Shown here: positions 55,853 to 64,000 of the stretch, piece after piece
Layout: every line of letters begins with the position of its first letter
Position numbering within the stretch: the stretch's first letter is position 1
Source of the DNA: Platanthera guangdongensis
Lineage: Eukaryota > Streptophyta > Magnoliopsida > Asparagales > Orchidaceae
NCBI GenBank assembly: GCA_039583875.1
Contig: CM077153.1
Coordinates: forward strand, 116,742,568-116,806,567
Length of the DNA stretch: 64,000 bases
Reading direction: 5' to 3'
Made by a program: the position numbers and the translations under genes
The notes under the pieces: model-generated
Seen by the model: the letters and a program-made list of their open reading frames with translations, nothing else
What the model was told of the DNA's origin: nothing
Database searches by the model: none

Positions 55853-57926
55853 TCAGCCTTGATTATCACCTTTCGGCCTGCCTCGTCCTATGTGCGCGAC
55901 CTGTTTACCGGTCTGCACAATTGCAACGTACACCTGGCTAACCAGATTGTGAAGCGCATGAAGAGACCGATGAACCCGCGCAATATCGCGTTCTACTCTC
56001 GCAAATGGGATCATTGGGATCGCCTGACCCCCGAGCCCGCTTGGAACTGCGGCCTGTTTAGGCGCCGCGGCCTCCGGTGGATTCGAAGTCTCACCAGAGG
56101 CCGGGCGGCCAGTATCCGGCAGCTCTCCAGAAGTTGGTAGTGCAGGCCGCTGTTCTCCGCCGGTCTCCGCTGGCAGACCTTGGTCTTCGCCATCCTCAGG
56201 ATGTCGAATCTCTTCTCTATCTCCTTCTCGCCACGTGGCCATCAGCAAATACTTCTCCGCCTTTTCCTGCTCCAAGGCGACCTGCATCTCAGCAATCTTC
56301 GCCTCAGCGGTTTCCATCGCGGTCTGTAGCCTGACGGTCTCTTCTTCCATCGCGGTCTGGAGCCTGGCAGTCTCTTGCTCCATCGCGGACTTCAACCTCA
56401 TGGTCTCCTGCTCAAGCGCAGTTTGCAACCTTGTGGTCTCTTGCTCCAGGGTGGTTTGTAACTCTTAGATCCTTTTTTTCCGCGGCCTCCTGGGCAACCC
56501 GCTTCTCTTCGTCCTTAATCCGCAAGATTTCGGTGGTCGCATTCAAAGCCTCCTGCAGTATGCCAACCTCCTTTTGGAAGTCGGCCATCTCCTTCTCGCG
56601 GACACTTGGCGGAGGCGGAGGCGGTGGCAGCCTAGACATGAATGATGTCAAGTCGCCCGTTTTCATCGCGGTCTCCGGTACACCTGCAGAAGATAAACTG
56701 CAGTCAGGTTCAGCCGGATAATTGCGGCGTTCTAGCAAGGGAATCAGTAGGATAAGACCGCCGGTTTGATGTTTATCTCCTCCAGAGGCCGCGATATGGA
56801 TTCTAAACACTGGCCGCCTGAACCATTCGGGATTTATCATTTTTAGCTTTTCTTTCCATAGCCGCTCGGCTTCCTTAGCTCGGCTCTTCAGTTGAACCGT
56901 GGTCAGGAAAAAGATGGCCGGCGGGTTTAATATTATATTCGCCCCCTTATTCCTTGACCGCGACTTGTAGAATTTAATAATTCGCCTAACTTCCCGGTGT
57001 TTACCTTGCAGCAATGGAAGTGTGGTCGCCACCGGCTTCTCGGCGATCAGTTTCTTCATCTCCTCCATCTTCTCTCGAAGCTTCAGTTTCTCGGCTCCGT
57101 CAGAAGCCGCGGAAGCCGGTTCGCCAGGCTTCTCCCCAATAACCTGGATATCGGGGCGGTCAACCTCCTCAGAGGCCGCTGGTGTTGACAATAGCGCGTC
57201 TTGCTGCTGAAGGGTCTCCATGCCCTTCAGGAGCTCACTAAGCGACTCACTAACCGCGGGTGTACTCTCCAGTTCGCTCGGCTTGTAATCTGGTGTGGGC
57301 GGGTTCTCGGGTACCTCCTTCTCGTGCGGCCTGTATTGAAGACTGTCCGCGCCGGTCTTTGCGGAAATATTCCGGTTTTTGGCCTGCAACTTCCTCATCT
57401 TCCTCTTCATCCTTTCTTCAAGGGTTTCGCTCCTTTCCTTCTGCCGTTTCAAGGAACCGAACACCTTTTCAGTCCGTTTGCGCTGTTCGCCCAAAATCCG
57501 TTCGGTCTCCGGCGCCTTCTCTGGCTCGTTGTCATCCACAACGATTACGTCGACCTTGTCCCGCAATTCGGACGGTTTCCCAGATTCGACACTTTTCTCC
57601 TCTGTCCCACCTATTTTTAGGAGTGGTTCTCCTGATGGAGAGAAAGTCAGGTCGAAGGATTTGGCAATTCCGGTTTGTGGTGGAGCAGTCTTTGAAACCG
57701 CTTTGGGATCTACTGCGGCCTGCGATGACCCGCCGACGGTCTCTGTCGGCCTCTTTTCAGGTCCAGAAGCCGCTGAAGTCTCCGGCTTCCCAATCTTCTT
57801 GGCAGGCTGTCGGGCAGAATCATCCGAGTTCTCGCTCCGGCTTTGCTTCTTTTCTGACGGTTTCTTGTTGCGGGCTAACATTGATGACATAACATCCATC
57901 TTGTGAAAGGTCATGTCGGCTTGCAA
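55853..57926 (-). pseudogene. Antisense gene alpha of L, disordered/coiled-coil protein
   Basis: From ATG 57926-57924 a 504-codon frame runs to 56412: Lys/Glu/Ser-rich and mostly disordered, with TLEERMKRKMRKLQAKNRN and MEEMKKLIAEK helices, IIKFYKSRSRNKGANI and a proline run (LPPPPPPPSVREKEM). A second frame (56428-55853) continues with a repetitive coiled coil (units like LQTAMEEETVR) and a Pro/Gly-rich end. The two are offset, so a small indel near 56466 probably separates one original gene. A CTTCTGCAG at ~56685 could be a 3' splice site. Not recognised as any enzyme. Confidence 0.6.
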
Positions 57927-57999
57927 AATACTGACCGCAAGTGGCGAGTAGCGACCCGTGGTTTGGCAGAAATCTTGAAGAATGACAAGGGCCAGGGGA

Positions 58000-58006
58000 T
58001 TTTATA
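58000..58006 (-). promoter_or_regulatory. TATA box for antisense gene alpha
   Basis: TATAAAA on the minus strand, ~75 bases before ATG 57926 and 82 bases inside the 3' LTR boundary. A start ~30 bases downstream would leave a ~45-base leader. Confidence 0.6.
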
Positions 58007-58088
58007 GACGACGATGAGGCAGTCGCGGTCTCCGGCTTAGTTCTACATTTTCGAAGTTTTTTGGAAACTTAAAAATGTGCAGGGATTA

Positions 58089-58781
58089 TGATAAGCCCGG
58101 AATCCGCGACCTGCTCGCACAGCTTTCCAGACCGGGCGGCCTGACCTTTCAAGCCGCCAGGCCTCCCAATTCGGGCGGTCACCACATGGCGGCCTGACCG
58201 GCTAGTCGCTTCCCAGATCAACTCGTCTGGTCATCACCAGCGCCAGCCCTGCTCAGCGGCAAGCCCCGGGACCCAGCAGTCAACTCGCCAGACGGAATCC
58301 GCCAAGCCGTGCGGCTTCCCTGCTTTCTCGTTTTCTTTCTCATTTGCTTCCCCTCACCTCTGCCCGGTTCTCCTGTACCCCGGGCAGCCGGTAACTTTAT
58401 CCCTGCCCGCTTGGGCAGGCCCCCCGAGCCTATAAATAGGGGGAGGGTGCACTCCCCAAGACACGCTGACTTGTATCCAGTAGCTCGCCTGTTAAGAGCT
58501 CCGGTCTCAAGTCTAGTGTTTTGCGGCTTGTAGTCCGGCCGGCTTCCGCTTTTACTCCTTCGTGTAACTGTTTCTCATTTTAAGTAAAGGAAAGCCCGCC
58601 GCAAGAGTGGCATTTAAGCCGTGGCGGGCGAACTCTGCTGTTGCCGCTGCCAGCGGCCTCTTTTCCTGCCCTTTAGCTGTGATCGCTAGTAACCGTCTAG
58701 TCGACAGTCTCCCTTTTTCCCCCGGTGTTCGAACCGTTATCTGGTGGTGCCCGACTCCCTGTCCGTTTTCGTGCATCAACA
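58089..58781 (+). repeat. 3' LTR of L
   Basis: 693 bp, TGATAAGCCCGG to GTGCATCAACA, preceded by GTGCAGGGATTA (weak PPT) and followed by the duplication GCGAG. Confidence 0.93.
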
Positions 58782-58786
58782 GCGAG

Positions 58787-61784
58787 ACTCCATGCTTTGG
58801 CCGTATCTTTAAGAAGACCCGGTCTCCCACCTGGAACTCCACCTGACGATGCCGAGCATCGTAATATTTAGCCTGCCTACTCTGGGCCTCCAACATCCTG
58901 TCCCGGATCAATCTAACCTGAGCATCAGTGTCCTCCACAAACTCTGAGCCAAGTGCCTTCAGATCTTCATCATGAACCCAAGATAGTGGGGTCCTGCACC
59001 TCCGTCCTTATAATGCCTCATAAGGGGCCATGCCTATGCTGGACTGATGGCTGTTATTGTACGAGAACTCGATCGGCGGCAGCAGTCTCTCCCAAGGCTC
59101 GCCGCGGTCCAAAATACATAGGCGCAGAAGATCTTCCAGTATTCGATTGGTGTGCTCCATCTGTCCATCTGTCTGGGGGTGGAAAGCCGTGCTGAACGTC
59201 AACCGAGAACCCAGGTGAGCTTGAACAGACCTCCACTCCTTAGACGTAAACCGTCCGTCCCGATCTGACACGATCGTCCTGGGTACCCCATGATTGCGCA
59301 CAAACTGCTCGACGAACCTCCGTACTAGTACACCGACCGGAGCATCCTTTGCAATCAGAATGAACCTGGTCACCTTCGTCAGTCTATCAACACTCACCCA
59401 GATTGAATCATTCCCCACACGAGATCGGGTAGCCAATGTATAAAATCCATGGCTATGTCCTCAAACTTCCACTCTGGCACTGGAAGTGGCTGTAGTAACC
59501 CGACCGGATTCTTGCACTCCGCCTTTACAAGCTGACAAGCCTCACAATGCGTCACAAAATATGTAATGTCCTTCTTCATACCTGTCCAATACATCGTCCT
59601 TTTCAGGTCTGCTGCCATCTTAGTGATCCCCGGGTGGACTGAGTATCTGCTATAGTGTGCCTCTGATATGATATCCTCCCGAATCTTGTCTCATGCCGGT
59701 ATGTAGACCCTGGCTCAAAAAATAGCAGTCCATCTCTCAAGGAGTAATCCCCTGCCATGCCTTCCTCCAAGGCTCTGAATAGCGGCTCTACCCTTGCATC
59801 CAGCCTCTGCCCATCCCTGATGCGATCCTGAATGTCATCGGTGGCAGTCATCGATGCCAGGTACTCCGTATATAGCTCTGGATCATCCTCGAACACTAAG
59901 GATATATGCATCTCCTCCAACATCTTCACCAACTCCAAGGCCATTAGCTGAGGACCTGCTCCTGATGTAGTTGCTCTCCGGCTCAGAGCGTCTGCCACCA
60001 CGTTTGCCTTCCCGGGATGGTAGTGCATGGTGTACTGATAGTCCGACAAAAACTCTACCAAATGTCTCTGTCCAATGTTTAGCTCCTTCTGCGTGTCCAC
60101 GTGCTTCAAATTTTTATGGTCCGAGAAAATGTCACAGTGAACATCGTATAGATAGTGTCGCCAGATCTTCAGGGCAAAAATAACCGCCCCCATCTCCAAG
60201 TCGTGCACCGGGTAGTTCTGCTCATGTTTCTTCAACTAGCGGGAGGCTTAAGCTATCACGTGCCCGTTCTGCATCAGAACGGCACCCATCCCCTGGTAGG
60301 AAGCATCTATGTACACATGGAATTCTTCCTTCCCTGACGGAAGAGCAAGGATAGGGGCCAAGGTAAGCAGACCCTTTAGCTCCAGAAAGGCAGCCTCGCC
60401 CATGGCCTCCAAATAAAAGGAGACTCCTTCTTTGTCAAGGATGTGAGAGGGAGAGCAATTTGCGAGAATCCTTTCACGAACTTCCGGTAGTATCCGACAA
60501 GTCCTAAGAAAATCCTGACATCCGTTGCCGTCTTCAGTGGTGGCCTATCCTGTACTGCCTGGATCTTCGCTGGGTCTACCGCCAATCCTGCTCCACTGAT
60601 AATATGGCCCAAAAAGGCCACCTGCTTTAGCCAAAACTGGCACTTGCTGAACTTAGCAAATAGCTTATGATCCCGGAGCTTTCCCAGCGTCAGAGCCAGG
60701 TGTCTCGCATGCTCCTCTTCTGTCCTCGAGTAGATGAGGATGTCGTCAATAAACACGATGACGAAGACATCCAGATATGGCTCAAATACCCGGTTCATCA
60801 AACTCATGAATGCGGAGGGTGCATTCGTGAGCCCGAAGGGCATCACGGTAAACTCGTACAATCCGTATCTACTGCTGAAGTCTGTCTTCGGAATGTCCTC
60901 CTCTTGAATGCGCAGCTGGTAGTACCCCGACCTTAGATCCAGCTTTGAAAACCAGTGAGCTCCCTCCAACTGATCAAATAGTTCATCTATCCTCGACAGA
61001 GGATACATGTTCCGGACCGTCAGCCTGTTCAAGGCCCGATAGTCGATACATAATCAAAGTGTCCCATCCGTCTTCTTGACAAACAACACCGGAGCTCCCC
61101 ATGGTGAAGAGCTAGGCCGAACAAATCCGGCTTCCACTAGCTCCTGTAGCTGGCTTCGAAACTCCACCAACTCCTTCAGGGTCATCCAGTAAGGAGCTCT
61201 GGATGCTGGCTTATCCCCCGACATGAGCCGAATCTGAAAATCCTTTTCCTGATGCGGGGGTAGCCCTGGTAGCTTCTCCGGAAATACATCGGCAAAATCC
61301 CGCACCACCGGGATATTTTGAATGGAATCTTTGGCCTCGGCCATCTCAAAGAGCACCTGATACACCTCGTCTCCCTGCAGATGGGCCTTGACGGCTTGAA
61401 TAGAAGATACCAACAAATGAGGTGCGAGTTCAATACCTTGGAAAACGACCTCTGAGTCCTCATGTTTCAAGACAATTTGTTTTCCTGCACAGTCAATTCT
61501 AGCGTGGTGCCAACACAGCCATGCCATGCCCAAAATAAGATCGAAACCAGGTATGTACAATACCGTTGCCGGGGTTTCAAAGGTCTTTCCTCCAATATAA
61601 ACTTCCATATTGCACTTTGCGTACGAAGTCATCACAGAGCCGTCTGGGAGGCGTACCCTCTGAGTGATGTCGGTAAAGCGGTGTTCATCACCTAAGTCTT
61701 TAGCGAAGTCCACCGAAACGAATGAGTGTGTGACATCGGTGTCGAACAGAGTATAAGCGGGCTTGCAGTTGATAGAGACTATGC
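58787..61784 (-). pseudogene. pol: K pol: protease, RT, RNase H, integrase, decayed
   Basis: From 61784: protease with the active site changed (FDTDVTHSF; DTG to DTD); RT ([32 protein letters not shown] at ~60740); RNase H ([24 protein letters not shown]); HHCC finger (CEACQLVKAEC) and integrase core (SVDRLTK, SDRDGRFTSKEW, TDGQMEHTNRILEDLLR). Stops include TGA 61053-61051, a TAA and a TAG at ~60256-60236, and TAA 59010-59008. Frameshifts lie near 60400, 59690 and 59425. It ends at the L target site (58782-58786) and continues at 50137 in frame. Confidence 0.88.
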
Positions 61785-61903
61785 CTGAGGTAGTTAAATG
61801 TTTTAGAATTCTAGTTATGGTTTTCTTTCCTATTTCTAACTGTTATATGTCCATGGATCTAGTTCTTTTTTTGAAAGAAAGAACTTAAAATTTACTGGCA
61901 TAC
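61785..61903 (-). other. Predicted intron at the gag/protease junction of K
   Basis: 119 bases on the minus strand, GTATGC...ACCTCAG, phase 1 in a Gly codon, the same place as the E intron (23439-23534). Retained, the gag frame meets a stop ~24 codons in; removed, gag reads into protease. Lengths and sequences differ, but the donor core GTATG and the position are shared. Confidence 0.65.
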
Positions 61904-62043
61904 CTGCTATCAACCGTTCCGGATTCCGAGGCTGTGCCAGTTACAAGGCATATACTTGCCCTCTCTCCTGCCTGCGGTCTCTGTCCTGAAATCCACGTCC
62001 TAGGTCGCGTCCTCGGCCACCATTGCCCGGAGCACCTCCCTAC
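61904..62043 (-). pseudogene. gag: K gag C-terminal tail
   Basis: Arg/Gly-rich sequence (GNGGRGRDLGRGFQDRDRR) and QVYALELAQPRNPERLIAG, matching the end of E Gag (QVYALDMAQERNPPDVIAG). The rest of gag, PBS and 5' LTR are missing; LTR M adjoins at ~62043. Confidence 0.75.
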
Positions 62044-62779
62044 GATGGAAGATGAAGGGGAACGGCGGAGAAGGCGGAAAACGGTGGAGAATTGTCGAGT
62101 GATACCCGCTATCTGAATTAGGGCGAGACATGCACTATTTATACAAAACAGAAATGAACAATACGCACGATCACGGGTGCACGACCAGTAGTTGTGCGCA
62201 CTATGTCCGGTGATCGTGCGCACTGGCATGTCAGATTAGGAAGAAGAACTGGGATAACGCGCACGAGCAGTGGCGCACGACCAGTGGTCGTGCGCACTAA
62301 GTTCAATGGTCGTGCGATTACCCCAGACAGGGCTCTAGAAAAGAGGAATCAATGCACACGAACAGTGGCGCACGATCGGTGGGCATGCACACTATGTCCA
62401 GTTGTCGTGCGATTACCCAGGCTGATTCTGGAAAACGTAGAGTACTGCGCACGATCAGGGGCGCACGACCAGTGGTCGTGCGCATTAGATCCCATGATCG
62501 TGCGCAGTATTCCTGTTTCAAAACCATCCCGGACATGCACACGACCCCTGTACCGAAAGGAAAAACCAATCACTGATATGTGCAGACATTCCAGACAATC
62601 ACACAAAGGAGTACAAACTATAAAAATAACAAAATACACAACCACAGGCATAAATGTGCACTTCCTATGGAAATAAAGATAAGATGAAATATGAATGATA
62701 TAGAACTAAAAGTGAAGTGCAAACGCGTGAAAACTAGCCCAGATGAGTCCGAAAATAGGTATATAAAATGGACTCATCA
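62044..62779 (-). repeat. LTR M fragment with GTGCGCAC/CGACCA array
   Basis: On the minus strand it starts TGATGAGTCCATTTTATA (62779), contains the array 62160-62540, TATAAATA (62143-62136) and a short transcribed region, and then joins K gag. The TGATGAGTCC start is of Tat/Athila style. It is not the K LTR, which starts TGTGACATCC. The array includes a perfect palindrome with 11-base arms around one base at 62273-62295, repeated at ~62461-62483. Confidence 0.7.
62136..62143 (-). promoter_or_regulatory. TATA box of LTR M
   Basis: TATAAATA on the minus strand immediately downstream of the inverted-repeat array. Confidence 0.6.
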
Positions 62780-62809
62780 GTGCACGGGGCGTGTGGTCGT
62801 TGGGCCAAC
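62780..62809 (+). repeat. Short gypsy LTR fragment
   Basis: GTGCACGGGGCGTGTGGTCG followed by TTGGGCCAAC. It matches part of solo LTR F (35315-35350, inverted). Probably the remains of an LTR cut by M. Confidence 0.55.
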
Positions 62810-63888
62810 AGATTAAAAATTATTATTTGGAAAATATGTTATAGGAAATTAATTTATGAGAAAATATTTGGAAATCTTGGCCCAAATAAAGCTAGGCCGG
62901 ATTTCATTTTGAAATCAAAAAACGAATCATTAAGAGGAGTCGCAACAGGGAACATGATTTTATTTGGCAAGAAATTGAAAGAAAATTTGATTAGACCCTA
63001 TAAATTGGGGCCGCAACAGAGAAGCAGGGACCTAAAAATTAAGAGGAGAAACAAATCATTTCGTTTTTTCCCTCTGTTGCCGGCCCGACTTCTCGCTTCC
63101 ACCCTAGCCTCAGTCTAGTGGCTGCCGCCGAAGCCGACATCGCGGCCTCCTCCAAATGCCGCCCTCATCGGCGTCCTTCCCGTCCCAGGCGAACAACATG
63201 ACAGCCTCTCCGCCTGTGGAAGCTCTACCGCCCGCAACTGTCAAGAACTGCCGCCAGAGTTTTGTTCCGTCGAAAGCCAACCTCCACTCTCGGGTCGCCG
63301 TCGACGACAACCCCATTATTTCGGCGACCTGATTTCCCCTGTTCAGTCCAACAGAGGGTTGGTCAGTTCCTCTCACGACCTCGCCTCATCTGGCTCGTCT
63401 GTTCACCGTGGGTTTGGAAAAGTCAGTCTCACTCGGGTAACATATCCTTCCGCTGCTTTAGAATTATCAAATTAATTTTATGTGACTCAATTAAATAACG
63501 TTAAGCTTGTCTAGAACGTTCAATCTACCCCGGTTACTGTTATTTCATAAGTTGTTTTGTGATTATGCTTATGGTTGGGTAAGCCTCGTGAAATATTCGA
63601 TTTGGTAGCGCTCGAAAGCTCCGTCTCTAACAAAATTCAACGATTCTATCAAAGCTCATTACGACGATCGTGTGTTCGCGCACAAAACTCGATTTGAGCA
63701 ATTTTGGCCTCTTTAAAGTTTTAATATCAAACCAGTTTCAAAAACCATAATTTTTATTTTATAATAAATATCTTATTTTGCTTAATAAATATTTAATTTG
63801 AAAACCCATAATCCTATTTTGAGACGAATAAAGTATTTTGAGAAAAAAAGATATTTCATTTGAAAAAACATAACTCTATTCTACGTCA
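62810..63888 (+). repeat. Probable 5' LTR of a further element N
   Basis: TATAAATT at 62999-63006 in CCCTATAAATTGGGG, a C-rich transcribed region (63060-63400), an AT-rich U5-like part and an end at GTCA before a PBS-like sequence. The left boundary was not found. No second LTR is in the window. Confidence 0.5.
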
Positions 63889-63891
63889 GTT

Positions 63892-63903
63892 TGGTATCGG
63901 AGG
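63892..63903 (+). other. Primer-binding site of element N
   Basis: TGGTATCGGAGG differs from the usual TGGTATCAGAGG by one base. Followed by ~100 bases of leader to the window end. Confidence 0.6.
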
Positions 63904-64000
63904 GGGTTCGATTCACTTCTACAGTGGATCAGTCGATCTGTTATTTTCTTTAAAAAAAAGTTTTATTAATTTATTTTAATATCTATTTTGTCAAAAAAAA

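Larger units (their letters stand above)
50138..58781 (+). mobile_element. Tat-lineage gypsy L: gag, no pol, two antisense genes
   Basis: 8,644 bp with the perfect duplication GCGAG (50133-50137 and 58782-58786) and LTRs of 692 and 693 bp differing at about 26 positions by hand count (~4%). Gag is on the + strand. No protease, RT, RNase H or integrase is present. The 3' two thirds hold two genes on the opposite strand. Antisense extra ORFs are known in Tat-lineage elements such as maize Grande. I found no tRNA-complementary PBS after the 5' LTR. Confidence 0.92.
44507..62043 (-). mobile_element. Tekay/Del-like gypsy element K, 5' end lost
   Basis: A minus-strand element: 3' LTR 44507-49653, pol 49654-50137 and 58787-61784, gag/protease intron 61785-61903, gag tail 61904-62043, then truncation against LTR M. 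Element L is inserted in pol. Pol is close to that of E. The LTR is related to that of E at its end (GGGGTCTTACA on the minus strand) but much longer and with a different array. Confidence 0.88.

Noticed and set aside
63154..63330. ATG CCG CCC frame in LTR N as a gag first exon
   Set aside because: It is a long C-rich frame without the basic residues, and the interior of N is outside the window, so the frame cannot be tested.

Overview
The window is nuclear DNA from a plant, most likely a dicot, and consists of nested transposable elements. I found no host protein gene, rRNA or tRNA gene. The evidence is plant-type Ty1/copia and Ty3/gypsy pol genes, primer-binding sites complementary to initiator Met-tRNA (TGGTATCAGAGx), CACTA termini, a tRNA-derived SINE, and long gypsy LTRs (2 to 5 kb). 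The species cannot be named from the sequence.

Left block (1-30.8 kb). An old Copia element on the minus strand (A) is split by three insertions and survives as pieces 1-2135, 11179-14115, 18616-18808 and probably 30344-~30740. The insertions are: B, a decayed gypsy (2136-11178) that lost its 5' half and carries a very young Copia, C (2147-6941, TSD ACCCC); D, a 4.5-kb non-autonomous gypsy made almost only of two LTRs (14116-18615, TSD TGGCG); and E, a full-length Tekay/Del-like gypsy with 3.3-kb LTRs (18809-30343, TSD ACATT).

Middle block (30.9-44.5 kb). G is a + strand element with a broken ORF of unknown role and a 3' LTR that hosts a SINE cluster (33405-34087, TSD GTAAT) and F, a gypsy solo LTR (34733-38976, TSD TTTCT). 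F itself contains a Copia-type solo LTR (35715-37705, TSD GAGCT). An inverted copy of the G LTR (H) abuts J, a Copia fragment split by a non-autonomous CACTA element (40343-43773, TSD CCA).

Right block (44.5-64 kb). K is a minus-strand Tekay/Del-like gypsy with a 5.1-kb 3' LTR. Its pol is interrupted by L, a Tat-lineage gypsy (50138-58781, TSD GCGAG) that keeps gag, lacks pol, and carries two antisense genes with their own TATA boxes and, in one case, two introns. An LTR fragment (M) and a probable 5' LTR with PBS (N) close the window.

Two themes stand out. First, splicing appears built into the Tekay-like elements: the first gag codons lie inside the LTR, followed by a splice donor, and a second intron at the gag/protease junction occurs at the same codon in E and K, so splicing could set the Gag to Gag-Pol ratio. 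Second, nearly every LTR family here carries its own array of a private inverted-repeat motif, mostly CpG-containing and in several families just upstream of the TATA box, although the families are unrelated. Both are inferences from sequence alone.
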